64,000 nucleotides of DNA from NCBI RefSeq assembly GCF_029543155.1, contig NZ_JARQXA010000001.1, positions 248,001-312,000 on the forward strand, read 5' to 3'. The notes below the pieces were generated by a model, which saw nothing but the letters and a program-made list of their open reading frames with translations, did not search any database and was not told the origin of the DNA. Source of the DNA: Sphingomonas sp. HITSZ_GF. GTDB taxonomy: Bacteria > Pseudomonadota > Alphaproteobacteria > Sphingomonadales > Sphingomonadaceae. Shown here one piece after another: positions 54,676 through 63,050 of the stretch (its first letter is position 1; every line of letters starts with the position of its first letter). A program made the translations under genes and the position numbers.

Positions 54676-57345
54676 ATGACGAAGCCGATGGGGCTCGCCC
54701 GCCTGTTGCTACTTACTTCCGCGCTCGTCGCGCCGTCGATCGCCTGGGCGCAGGCGACCACGCCGGATTCGGCCGGGGCGCCCGCCGCCGGCACCACTGC
54801 TGAACCCCAGGACCAGGCTGCCGAACCGGCTGCCCAGGACGCCCAGGAAGCGGCGCCCGACGTTTCGGTGCCCGGCGAGATCGTCGTCACCGGCCGCCGC
54901 ACCAATGTCGTGCGCGACATGCCGCAGGTCGTCTCGGTGCTTTCCAGCGCGGACATCGCGCGCACCGGCGAGGGCGACATCGCCGGCGCGCTCAGCCGCG
55001 TCACCGGCCTGTCGGTCGTCGGCAACGGCTATGTCTATGTCCGCGGCCTCGGCGATCGCTACTCGCTCGCGCTGCTCAACGGTTCGCCGCTGCCCAGCCC
55101 CGAGCCGCTGAAGCGCGTCGTCCCGCTCGATCTCTTCCCGACCAACGTGGTCTCCTCGTCGCTCGTCCAGAAGAGCTACTCGGCCAATTATCCGGGCGAG
55201 TTCGGCGGCGGCGTGATCAACCTCACGACCAATTCGCTGCCCAAGGAAGGCTTCCTGACGGTCAGCGGCGGCGTCGGTGCCAATCTCGTGACGACGGGCC
55301 ATTTCGGCTATGTCTATGCGGGCGGCGGCAAGGACTGGACCGGTTATGACGACGGCACGCGCGATCTGCCCCCGGCGCTGGCGGCCTATTTCGCCAGCGG
55401 CGCGCGCATCAGCTCGGGCACCGTCGATACCCAGGCGATCGGCGGCCAGCTGGCCAATGCCAACAACTCGCTCGTCCAGAAGCAGAAGCATATCGGCCCG
55501 AACTGGTCGCTCACTTTGTCGGGCGGCGACACCTGGGATATCAGCGACGACGTCCGCCTCGGCCTGATCGCCACCGGCGGCTATTCGAACAAGTGGACGA
55601 CGCGCGACGCGATCCAGCAGAACTCGCTGAACTCCGATCTGTCGGATCTGGAGAATAATTTCGAGCGTGTCTCCACCGACAATCGCATCGTCACCAACGC
55701 GCTTCTCGGGCTGGGCCTCGAGTTCGGCGACAACAAGATCCGCTGGACCAACCTCTATGTCCACGACACGCTGAAGCGCGCACGCATCGGCATCGGCAAG
55801 CGGCACGGCAACACCGTGACTGACTTCATGCAGCAGGACACCGCCTGGTACGAGCGCCAGCTGATCGACACCCAGATGGTCGGCGAGTTCAAGCTGAGCC
55901 CCGAGTTCAGCCTCGATCTGCGCGCCGGCTATGCCAATTCGAAGCGCAAGGCGCCGGACGAATTCACCTATGAATATGTCCGCACCAACGCCGCCGCCGA
56001 TCTCTACGGCGCCTATTTCGTCAATCGCCTCAACGGCAACAGCGGCGACGCCACCGTCAGCTATTCGGACCTGAACGAGGATCTCTACTCGGCGGGCGGC
56101 GACTTCACCTGGAAGCTCGATCCGGCGCTCAGCCTCTCGGTCGGCTATGCCTATCTGAACCAGAAGCGTGACAGCTCGCGTCGTGACTTCCAGTTCAACG
56201 CGCCCAGCACCTTCCCGACCGCGGTGGGCATGCTGCGCCCCGATCTGCTGCTCGGCTCGGCGATCATCGACTATTACAACATCGCGCTGGTCGAGACGAA
56301 CGAAGGTGCGCCGGCCTTCCATGCCGAGCTGGTCAACCATGCCGGCTATTTCCGCGAGAACTGGCAGATCACTTCGGAAATCTCGCTCGATGCGGGCATC
56401 CGCTACGAGACGGCCAAGGAAACTGTGGTCCCGATCGCAGTGTTCAGCACGCCCGGCGGCAGCACCGCCGCGACCAGCCTGGACAATGACTATTGGCTGC
56501 CCTCGGCCACGGCGACCTGGCAGTTCCAGCCGGGCATGCAGGTTCGCCTGAACGCCTCCAAGACGATCGCGCGGCCGCAGTTCCGCGAGCTGATCTTCCA
56601 GTTCTATTTCGATCCGGACACCAACCGCCAGTATCGCGGCAACCCGCTGCTCAAGGACAGCGAGCTGCTCAACCTGGAGGCCCGGTACGAATGGTACATC
56701 GCGCCGGAACAGCGCTTCACCGTGGCCGGCTTCTACAAGCGGATCGACAATCCGATCGAGGCCTACATCACGGGCGACACGTTCGTGACCAGCTTCGCCA
56801 ACGCGCCCAAGGCCGATCTCTACGGTGGCGAAGTGGAGCTCAGCAAGAAGTGGCAGGTGCTCGGCCAGCGCAGCCTGATCGCGATCGCCAACTATACCTA
56901 CACCAAGTCGAAGCTGAAGGTGGAAGCCGACGATCCGGTCTCGGTCTATGGCGCCGCCTCGACCAAGGCGTCCGACTTCTTCCGCGACGGCGCGCCGCTC
57001 ACCGGCCAGTCGGACCATCTGGTCAACTTCCAGTTCGGCCTGGAGGACAAGGCCTCGCTCTCGCAGCAGACCTTCATCCTCTCCTATGCCAGCAAGCGCG
57101 TCACCAGCCGCGGCCTGGCGAATTCGGGCCAGCCCGATGTGTTCGAATATCCGGGCTTCAACCTGGACTTCGTCGCGCGCCAGGGCGTGACGGTTGCGGG
57201 CCAGCAGTTCGACGTGAAGTTCGAAGCGCGCAACATCACGAACCGGAAGTACAAGGAAACCCAGTCGAACGGGACGAACACGGTGATCTACAACCGTTAC
57301 AGCCCCGGCACGACGCTGAACCTGTCGCTCTCGACCACCTTCTGA
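54676..57345 (+). CDS. TonB-dependent outer-membrane receptor
   Basis: Receptor of 889 residues with a signal peptide cut at AWA|QAT and an Ala/Pro/Glu-rich N-terminus. The plug starts VPGEIVVTGRR, with GNGYVYVRGLGDRYSLALLNGSPLPSPEPLKRVVPLDLFP and NYPGEFGGGVINLTT. The barrel ends in the Phe-terminated strand TLNLSLSTTF. Such receptors import siderophores, sugars or other large ligands with TonB/ExbBD energy. The ligand is unknown; the lipoprotein upstream and the hydroxylase downstream are the best hints. Confidence 0.93.
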   Translation: MTKPMGLARLLLLTSALVAPSIAWAQATTPDSAGAPAAGTTAEPQDQAAEPAAQDAQEAAPDVSVPGEIVVTGRRTNVVRDMPQVVSVLSSADIARTGEGDIAGALSRVTGLSVVGNGYVYVRGLGDRYSLALLNGSPLPSPEPLKRVVPLDLFPTNVVSSSLVQKSYSANYPGEFGGGVINLTTNSLPKEGFLTVSGGVGANLVTTGHFGYVYAGGGKDWTGYDDGTRDLPPALAAYFASGARISSGTVDTQAIGGQLANANNSLVQKQKHIGPNWSLTLSGGDTWDISDDVRLGLIATGGYSNKWTTRDAIQQNSLNSDLSDLENNFERVSTDNRIVTNALLGLGLEFGDNKIRWTNLYVHDTLKRARIGIGKRHGNTVTDFMQQDTAWYERQLIDTQMVGEFKLSPEFSLDLRAGYANSKRKAPDEFTYEYVRTNAAADLYGAYFVNRLNGNSGDATVSYSDLNEDLYSAGGDFTWKLDPALSLSVGYAYLNQKRDSSRRDFQFNAPSTFPTAVGMLRPDLLLGSAIIDYYNIALVETNEGAPAFHAELVNHAGYFRENWQITSEISLDAGIRYETAKETVVPIAVFSTPGGSTAATSLDNDYWLPSATATWQFQPGMQVRLNASKTIARPQFRELIFQFYFDPDTNRQYRGNPLLKDSELLNLEARYEWYIAPEQRFTVAGFYKRIDNPIEAYITGDTFVTSFANAPKADLYGGEVELSKKWQVLGQRSLIAIANYTYTKSKLKVEADDPVSVYGAASTKASDFFRDGAPLTGQSDHLVNFQFGLEDKASLSQQTFILSYASKRVTSRGLANSGQPDVFEYPGFNLDFVARQGVTVAGQQFDVKFEARNITNRKYKETQSNGTNTVIYNRYSPGTTLNLSLSTTF

Positions 57346-57365
57346 GATCGCCAGCCGGAACAGGG

Positions 57366-57402
57366 AAGGGCGGCCCGCACGCGCGGCGCCGCCCTTTTCT
57401 TT
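57366..57402 (+). terminator. Rho-independent terminator of the receptor operon
   Basis: AAGGGCGGC and GCCGCCCTT pair around a GC-rich loop, followed by TTCTTTT, 20 bases after the receptor stop. Confidence 0.85.
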
Positions 57403-57443
57403 TCGTGTAGGGCCCCGGCGAGAGCATCAGCGGTAGCGCGCGA

Positions 57444-58115
57444 TCACCAGCCCCAGGGCTTCTCGCGATACCATTGCGTGACGACGTACTTCATCCCGCC
57501 GCGCACCGGCATCGCGTGGTGGATGGTGCTGGGGTTGGGCGTGCCGTCGGGGCGGAGGTTGTTCCAGGCGAGCACCTTGCCGGTTTCGGGGCGCACGATC
57601 TTGTCGACTGCCTTGAACCGCGTCGCGCCGCCGGCCTCGACATCGTTCAGATAGAGCATCACCGTCCAGGTGCGCTGACCGGCGACTCCGCAATATTTCT
57701 GATAGTCGCGGCCCTGCGGCTCGAAATAGTCGGTGTGCGCCTTGAACTCCTGGCCGATGTCGTAGCGCTGGCCCTGCATAGGCTCGCCATGCGTGGGGTC
57801 GAGGCCGGTAAAGGCGGTCATCCGCCGCTTCAGCTCCATCACAACCGGATCCTGCGAACTGAAGTCGCAGGTCTCGCTGGTGCGGAAGGCGTAATCGTCA
57901 TTGGCGTCGGCGATCGTGGAGGGGCGCCGTTCGGCATCCACCTTGATCCGCAGCAGCTCGCACAGCTCGGGCTCCAGGAAGTTCTTGGCGATGAACATCT
58001 GGATCTTCGGGTGCGGGACGCGCTGCACGCCGGGCCATTGCAGGATGTGATCGACGATGGGTTCGGACGGAAGCCCCGAGCCGAGATTGATGAGAGGCGA
58101 AGCGGCACTGTGCAT
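57444..58115 (-). CDS. 2-oxoglutarate/Fe(II) dioxygenase, prolyl 4-hydroxylase type
   Basis: Dioxygenase of 223 residues. The iron ligands are His127 and Asp129 (in AHTDYFEP) and His200 (TIHHAMP), with Lys209 (GMKYVVTQWYREKPW) to hold 2-oxoglutarate. The overall pattern is that of prolyl 4-hydroxylase alpha-subunit-like enzymes (TWTVMLYLNDVEAGGATRF). No signal peptide, so it acts in the cytoplasm. It converges with the TonB receptor and is divergent from the GspE-like gene, sharing a control region that holds the TGTCACATGACG 12-mer. Confidence 0.88.
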   Translation of the reverse strand: MHSAASPLINLGSGLPSEPIVDHILQWPGVQRVPHPKIQMFIAKNFLEPELCELLRIKVDAERRPSTIADANDDYAFRTSETCDFSSQDPVVMELKRRMTAFTGLDPTHGEPMQGQRYDIGQEFKAHTDYFEPQGRDYQKYCGVAGQRTWTVMLYLNDVEAGGATRFKAVDKIVRPETGKVLAWNNLRPDGTPNPSTIHHAMPVRGGMKYVVTQWYREKPWGW

Positions 58116-58152
58116 TGCGGCTATGTGCCAAAAGCCCCGGCCCGGCGCCAGC

Positions 58153-58170
58153 GTGACGCGAAACCGTCAC
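58153..58170. promoter_or_regulatory. Inverted repeat GTGACG-N6-CGTCAC in the divergent control region
   Basis: GTGACG CGAAAC CGTCAC is an exact inverted repeat between the hydroxylase and the GspE-like gene, 17 bases from the 12-mer at 58187. Both elements contain the GTCAC/GTGAC core, so they may be bound by the same regulator. Confidence 0.5.
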
Positions 58171-58186
58171 AAAAGCGCAAGCGGCG

Positions 58187-58198
58187 TGTCACATGACG
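58187..58198 (+). promoter_or_regulatory. Shared regulatory 12-mer (TGTCACATGACG), copy 2
   Basis: TGTCACATGACG, identical to the minus-strand 12-mer at 52798-52809. It lies 35 bases before the ATG of the GspE-like gene and 71 bases before that of the hydroxylase. Confidence 0.5.
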
Positions 58199-58233
58199 TG
58201 CCTAGCTGATGGCGATCCGCAAAAGGGGATCCA

Positions 58234-59331
58234 ATGGACGTGGAAGCTGAAACGCTGGCGCCCGTGGCGGAAGCACCGCAATCCCCGCTGTTTTCCGGCG
58301 CCCGGGCCGAGGCGCCGGCCAACGCGCTGATCGCCGAGGCCCGCCGCCGCCGGGCCTCGCACATCCATCTCGAGATCGGGCCCGGCGCCACGGTGGTCCG
58401 CATGCGCATCGCCGGCCAGCTCACCGAGCCGCGCCATTATCATGCCGATGCCGCGCTGGCGGCCGGCTTCCGCGACGCCGCGGGCGCCTCGCTGCTGGTG
58501 CATGAAGGCGGTGAGCGCATCGTGCTCCGCCTCGATGGCGGAGAGCGGCGCGAGCGGGCCCTCGAAGCCATCGGGATGCGCCGCGAGCAGGTCGACGCGC
58601 TACTGCCGGCGCTGCGCCGCGGGGGGCTGGTGCTGGTCGCCGGCCCGGCCGGATCGGGCCGCAGCACCAGCATCGCCACCTTGCTCCGGCACTTCGCCGG
58701 TTCGCCGCGCCACATCGCGACGATCGATACCTTGCCGGTGGAGGGGGCAACACGGATCGAAGGTCTCGCCGGCGCCGCCGCGATCCGCGCCACGCTGGAG
58801 CAGGATCCCGACGTGATCGCGCTCGATGTCCTGGAGGGGCGCGAGGCTGCCGGGGCCGCGGCCGAGGCGGCGGAGGCGGGGCATCTCGTCATTGCCGGGA
58901 TCGACGCGCCCGACAGTGTCTCGGCGATCCGCCAGATGCGCGACTGGCGCGTGGAGCCCTTCCGCCTGGCGTCCAACGTTGCCGCGGTGCTCGCCCAGCG
59001 CCTGGTCCGCCGGCTGTGCCCGGATTGCCGGCGACCGGTGCAGGCCCAGGGGTCGGTCTCGGCGCTGCTCGGCTTCGATTCGGGCGCGATCGTCTTCGCG
59101 CCGGTCGGCTGCGAGAGCTGCGAGGGTACGGGCTTTGCCGGCATGACCGGGGTGTTCGAGGCGATCGTGGCGGACGGCGCGATCCGCAGGCTGATCAACG
59201 ACGGCGGTGACGAGGCGATCCTGGCGCGCCACGCCTTCCTGCGCGCGCCCAATCTTGGGTCCGCAGCCCGGGCGCTGGTCCGGGAGGGGATGACCACGCC
59301 CGACGAGGCTGTGCGAATTTCACGCGGATAA
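58234..59331 (+). CDS. Degenerate GspE/PilB-type secretion ATPase homologue
   Basis: Protein of 365 residues related to type II secretion/pilus ATPases but shortened and altered. Walker A reads GPAGSGRST (137-145), with Arg143 in place of the essential Lys. The Walker B region DPDVIALDVLEGREAA lacks the usual GEIRD. The His box is EAGHLVIAGI (usual AGHLVLSTLHT). The zinc tetracysteine CPDC...CESC is kept. The ATP hydrolysis ability is doubtful; it could be a regulatory paralogue of a GspE elsewhere. It is divergent from the hydroxylase. Confidence 0.8.
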   Translation: MDVEAETLAPVAEAPQSPLFSGARAEAPANALIAEARRRRASHIHLEIGPGATVVRMRIAGQLTEPRHYHADAALAAGFRDAAGASLLVHEGGERIVLRLDGGERRERALEAIGMRREQVDALLPALRRGGLVLVAGPAGSGRSTSIATLLRHFAGSPRHIATIDTLPVEGATRIEGLAGAAAIRATLEQDPDVIALDVLEGREAAGAAAEAAEAGHLVIAGIDAPDSVSAIRQMRDWRVEPFRLASNVAAVLAQRLVRRLCPDCRRPVQAQGSVSALLGFDSGAIVFAPVGCESCEGTGFAGMTGVFEAIVADGAIRRLINDGGDEAILARHAFLRAPNLGSAARALVREGMTTPDEAVRISRG

Positions 59332-59399
59332 GCGCCAATATTTCTGGCGCAACTATCTTGCGCTTCGCATCGGCCCCCGCTAAGCGCGCCTTCTTCACG

Positions 59400-59476
59400 G
59401 CGGTTGTAGCTCAGTTGGTTAGAGCATCGGTTTGTGGTACCGAGGGTCGCGGGTTCAAGTCCCGTCATCCGCCCCA
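59400..59476 (+). tRNA. tRNA-His (anticodon GTG)
   Basis: A 77-base tRNA with anticodon arm TCGGT-TTGTGGT-ACCGA (anticodon GTG), a T-arm GCGGG-TTCAAGT-CCCGT and an encoded CCA. An encoded G lies just before the acceptor (59399) opposite the C discriminator, the tRNA-His identity G-1. The acceptor GCGGTTG/CATCCGC has a T-T mismatch at pair 5-68. Confidence 0.95.
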
Positions 59477-59539
59477 TTTCTCCCCCTAGTGACCGCGCGC
59501 GGCACACAGACGTGCGGCACCTCCGCAGGAATGTAGCGC

Positions 59540-60592
59540 GTGATCACCGACTGGGGTTTCCCCGATTTCGACGACCATGAGGGCGTCCATCTGTTCAGCG
59601 ACCGCGAATCGGGGCTGAGCGCAATCATCGCAGTCCATTCGACCAAGCTCGGCCCGGCGGCCGGCGGCGTGCGCTTCTGGCACTATGCCGATCACCGCGC
59701 CGCGATCACCGACGCGCTGCGCCTGTCGCGCGGCATGAGCTACAAGAATGCGATGGCGAACCTGCCGCTCGGTGGCGGCAAGGGCGTGATCCTGGCAAGC
59801 CAGCCGGGCGCGACCGTGACCACCGCGCAGCTCGAGGCGTTCGGCCGCGCCGTTGCTTCGCTCGACGGCCGCTATGTGACTGCCGAGGATGTCGGCATGT
59901 CCGAGGAGCGGATGAAGGTCGTCGCGACCCAGACCAAGCATGTCTCGGGCCTACCCGTGGCCGAAGGTGGCGCCGGCGGCGATCCCGGCCCGATCACTGC
60001 GCGCGGCGTCTATCTGGGCGTGAAGGCGGCGGCGAAGCGTGGCTTGGGTGCCGATTCGATGGCCGGCGTGCGCGTCGCGATCCAGGGCGTCGGCTCGGTC
60101 GGCGGCGGCGTTGCCCGTCTGCTCGCCAAGGACGGCGCGAAGCTCACGCTCGCCGACGTCAATGCCGATCGCGCCAAGGCGCTGGCGGCGGAACTGGGCG
60201 GCGAGGCGGTCGATGCGTCCGAGATCCTGGGTCTCGAAACCGACGTGCTCAGCCCCAATGCGCTGGGCGCGATCTTCACCGAACAGTCGATCGCGGCGCT
60301 GAGGACCACCGTGGTCGCCGGCGGCGCGAACAACCAGCTTGCCACGCGCGCGGACGGCCAGCGCCTGCACGATCGCGGCATCCTCTATGCGCCCGATTAC
60401 GTGATCAACGCGGGCGGGATCATCAATGTCGGGCTCGAATATCTCGGGCAGGGCAACATGGCAGAGGTGATGGCGCGCGTGGAGAAGATTCCCGATCGCC
60501 TGATCGAAGTGTGGGACGAGAGCGCCCGTACCGGCGATCCGCAAAGCGAAGTCGCTGACCGCATCGCCCAGCGGCTGATCGGCCGGGGCTGA
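59540..60592 (+). CDS. Leucine/phenylalanine/valine-type amino-acid dehydrogenase
   Basis: NAD-dependent oxidative deaminase of the Glu/Leu/Phe/Val dehydrogenase family, 350 residues, the size of leucine dehydrogenase. Conserved pieces are KLGPAAGGVRFW, RLSRGMSYKNAMANLPLGGGKGVI with the catalytic Lys, and the cofactor-binding GVGSVGGGVARLL. Such enzymes convert branched-chain or aromatic amino acids to 2-oxo acids. GTG start at 59540. It lies 63 bases after tRNA-His. Confidence 0.9.
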   Translation: MITDWGFPDFDDHEGVHLFSDRESGLSAIIAVHSTKLGPAAGGVRFWHYADHRAAITDALRLSRGMSYKNAMANLPLGGGKGVILASQPGATVTTAQLEAFGRAVASLDGRYVTAEDVGMSEERMKVVATQTKHVSGLPVAEGGAGGDPGPITARGVYLGVKAAAKRGLGADSMAGVRVAIQGVGSVGGGVARLLAKDGAKLTLADVNADRAKALAAELGGEAVDASEILGLETDVLSPNALGAIFTEQSIAALRTTVVAGGANNQLATRADGQRLHDRGILYAPDYVINAGGIINVGLEYLGQGNMAEVMARVEKIPDRLIEVWDESARTGDPQSEVADRIAQRLIGRG

Positions 60593-60606
60593 TCGGTTGG
60601 AGTGAA

Positions 60607-60689
60607 CTGTTCCCCGGCGAAAGCCGGGGCCCAGAGGCACAAGCGACACGGCAGAGAAACCCTGGGCCCCGGCTTTCGCCGGGGAACAG
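60607..60689. repeat. Paired palindromic element (CCCCGGC...GGGCCCAG type)
   Basis: CTGTTCCCCGGCGAAAGCCG with GGGCCCAG at 60607 faces CCTGGGCC with CCGGCTTTCGCCGGGGAACAG ending near 60689. It is the second copy of the sub-type at 48647 and lies between two co-oriented genes. Confidence 0.8.
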
Positions 60690-60781
60690 GTATATGCGCA
60701 TGAATACCGTCTGTAGGCCGCGGACTTGCGCCAGACATACGCCCCCAATAGCCTCGCGCATCCTCACTCCCCCGGAGCCCC

Positions 60782-62383
60782 ATGCGCACCTTCCTCCTCG
60801 CCACCGCCGCCTTCCTTTCCATCGCGCCGGCAGCGGCGCAGTCGATCGATCCCGCCACCGTCGGCATCCTCGTGGATCAGGGGACCAGCCATTCGGAGGT
60901 GATGACCACCGCCGAATATCTCGCCGATGTGATCGGCCCGCGCATGACCAATTCGCCTGCGATGCGCGAGGCGGAGGCCTGGACGCAGGAGAAGTTCAAG
61001 GGCTGGGGGCTGACCAACGTCCACAAGGAAGGCTTCGAATTCGGCAGGGGCTGGTGGATCGAGAAGTCGAGCGTGCGCATGGTTGCGCCGCGTCCGGTGC
61101 AGCTTACCGCGATCCCGATCGCCTGGACGCCCGCCACCAGCGGACCGGTGACCGCACCGGTGATCGTCGCGCCGATGCGCAGCGCGGGCGACTTCGCCCA
61201 GTGGAAGGGCAAGCTCGCCGGCAAGATCGTCCTGGTCTCGGCACCGGGCACCGGATCGGAGCCGAAGGAGCCCGATTTCCAGCGGCTGAGTGACGAGGAC
61301 CTCGCCAAGCTCGACGTTTATGAGGAACCGACCTGGGATCCGGGCAAGCTCGACCAGTCGCTGGCCCGCGCCAAGTTCGAGGGGCAGCTCGCCAAATTCC
61401 TCGCCGAGGAAGGCGCGACCGCCTATGTCTCGCGCTCGCGCAGCGACGGCAAGCTGGTGCATGGCGAAGGCTATCTCCACCATGTCGGCGAGACCCCCAA
61501 GGTCCCCGGCGTCGAGATGGCGGCAGAGGACTATCGCCGGCTGGTGCGGCTCGCCTGGACCGGCAAGGCGCCGACGCTGGAGATCGACAGCAACGTCCAT
61601 TTCGACGACAGCGACCCGCAAGCCTATAACGTCATCGCCGATATCAAGGGCAGCGATCCCAAGGCCGGCTATGTGATGGCCGGCGCGCATCTCGACAGCT
61701 GGGTGGCAGGCGACGGCGCCGCCGACAATGGCGCGGGCAGCGCGATGGTGATGGAAGCGGCGCGGATCATCGCCGCGAGCGGGATCAAGCCGAAGCGCAC
61801 GATCCGGTTCGCGCTATGGGCCGGCGAGGAACAGAGCCTCTACGGCTCGATCGCCTATATCGAGCAGCATCTCGCCAAGCGCCCGGCCTGGGATCACCAG
61901 CCCAGCGCCGACGAATTCTACTACAGCTGGGCGACGCGCTTCCCGATCACGCCGCTGCCGGGGCACAAGGACCTGGTCGCCTATTTCAACCTCGACAACG
62001 GATCTGGGAAGATCCGCGGCGTCTATGCCGAGAACAACATGGCTGTGGTGCCGATCTTCAAGGAGTGGCTCGCCCCCTTCGCCTCGATGGGCGCCTCGAC
62101 CGTGGCGATCCAGAAGACCGAGGGCACTGACCATCAATTCATGCAGGCCGTGGGCATTCCCGCCTTCCAGTTCATCCAGGACCCGCTCGACTACGAGACG
62201 CGGGTGCACCACACCCAGCTCGACACCTTCGATCATCTGAAGGCGGCGGACATGCGCCAGGGGGCGATCGTCCTGGCGGCATTCCTGCTCGATGCGGCCA
62301 ATGCCAGGGAGCCGCTGCCGCGCCTGCCGATCCCGACCCAGCCGGGCGTGACCGATCCGTTCGCGGGGCCGCAGGGGAAGTAA
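60782..62383 (+). CDS. M28-family zinc aminopeptidase with PA insert, secreted
   Basis: Peptidase of 533 residues with a signal peptide (MRTFLLATAAFLSIAPAAA before QSI). A PA-type insert lies about residues 130-250. The M28 zinc core is GAHLDSW, then GAADNGAGSAMVMEAARI with the bridging Asp, LWAGEEQSLYGS with the catalytic Glu, and a late HHTQLDTFDHL. It probably trims peptides in the periplasm. Confidence 0.92.
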   Translation: MRTFLLATAAFLSIAPAAAQSIDPATVGILVDQGTSHSEVMTTAEYLADVIGPRMTNSPAMREAEAWTQEKFKGWGLTNVHKEGFEFGRGWWIEKSSVRMVAPRPVQLTAIPIAWTPATSGPVTAPVIVAPMRSAGDFAQWKGKLAGKIVLVSAPGTGSEPKEPDFQRLSDEDLAKLDVYEEPTWDPGKLDQSLARAKFEGQLAKFLAEEGATAYVSRSRSDGKLVHGEGYLHHVGETPKVPGVEMAAEDYRRLVRLAWTGKAPTLEIDSNVHFDDSDPQAYNVIADIKGSDPKAGYVMAGAHLDSWVAGDGAADNGAGSAMVMEAARIIAASGIKPKRTIRFALWAGEEQSLYGSIAYIEQHLAKRPAWDHQPSADEFYYSWATRFPITPLPGHKDLVAYFNLDNGSGKIRGVYAENNMAVVPIFKEWLAPFASMGASTVAIQKTEGTDHQFMQAVGIPAFQFIQDPLDYETRVHHTQLDTFDHLKAADMRQGAIVLAAFLLDAANAREPLPRLPIPTQPGVTDPFAGPQGK

Positions 62384-62392
62384 TCTCCATTC

Positions 62393-62503
62393 CGTCATCC
62401 CCGCGCAGGCGGGGATCCAGAGTAACGGAGCGACGGACTGCTTGGCTCTGGATCCCCGCCTGCGCGGGGATGACGATAAAAAGCGCGGGGATGACGATAA
62501 AAA
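62393..62503. repeat. Paired palindromic element with a 21-bp tandem duplication
   Basis: CGTCATCCCCGCGCAGGCGG at 62393 faces CCGCCTGCGCGGGGATGACG near 62474. The end of the second arm plus ATAAAAA is duplicated exactly in tandem (62462-62482 and 62483-62503). It lies upstream of the ECF41 target promoter. Confidence 0.8.
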
Positions 62504-62535
62504 GAGGGTAGGGGTGATGAAAAATCGCACCCCCA

Positions 62536-62562
62536 TGTCACATCCCGCGCGGCCATCTCGTC
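62536..62562 (+). promoter_or_regulatory. ECF41-type sigma-factor promoter
   Basis: TGTCACA (62536-62542), 16 bases, then CGTC (62559-62562). This is the described consensus for ECF41 promoters (TGTCACA, about 16 bases, CGTC), and it lies 29 bases before the AhpD-like ATG. The gene for an ECF41-type sigma factor is the second gene downstream, so autoregulation is likely. Confidence 0.85.
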
Positions 62563-62591
62563 ATGCATGTATCCAACCAAGGAGATGCATG

Positions 62592-63050
62592 ATGACACCC
62601 CGCCTCGACCTGTTCGCCGCCGCTCCCGCCGAGATGAAGGCGTGGTACGAAGCTTCGCTCAAGGTCGCCCCGAAGCTGGAGCCAGGTCTGCTCGAGCTGG
62701 TGAAGATCCGTTCCTCGCAGATCAACGGCTGCGCCAACTGCCTGAACATGCATACTGCCGACGCGCGCAAGGCCGGCGAGACCGAGCAGCGCATCTATCT
62801 GCTCAGCGCGTGGCAGGAAGCGCCCTGCTACACGCCGCGCGAGCGCGCCGCGCTGGCGTGGACCGATGCGATGACTCTGGTATCCACGGCGCGGGCGCCG
62901 CAGGCGCTGTATGAGGAACTCGCGTTCGAGTTCAACGAGGAGGAGCAAGTGCAGCTCACGCTCGCGATCAACGTGATCAATGGCTGGAACCGCCTCGCCG
63001 TGGCGTTCAACCTCTTCTACGAGGCCAAGCCCGCGGTGGCGGCAGCATGA
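62592..63050 (+). CDS. AhpD-like carboxymuconolactone decarboxylase family protein
   Basis: Protein of 152 residues with the alkylhydroperoxidase D-like signature QINGCANCLNMHTADARKAG (CxxC-x3-H), so it is probably a thiol-active peroxidase or reductase. The start is ATG 62592, seven bases after AAGGAG; an ATG one codon earlier is also possible. Its stop overlaps the sigma-factor ATG (ATGA). COE-type (carboxymuconolactone decarboxylase/oxidoreductase/epimerase) genes are the typical partners of ECF41 sigma factors. Confidence 0.9.
   Translation: MTPRLDLFAAAPAEMKAWYEASLKVAPKLEPGLLELVKIRSSQINGCANCLNMHTADARKAGETEQRIYLLSAWQEAPCYTPRERAALAWTDAMTLVSTARAPQALYEELAFEFNEEEQVQLTLAINVINGWNRLAVAFNLFYEAKPAVAAA

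Noticed and set aside
54709..57018. A 769-codon minus-strand frame opposite the TonB receptor
   Set aside because: Same effect; the sense strand shows a complete receptor with signal peptide and terminal Phe.
58187..58198. TGTCACATGACG as an ECF41 promoter (begins with TGTCACA)
   Set aside because: No CGTC lies 15-17 bases downstream, and the copy at 52798 points away from its gene. The symmetric GTCA-CA-TGAC core looks like a dimer site instead.
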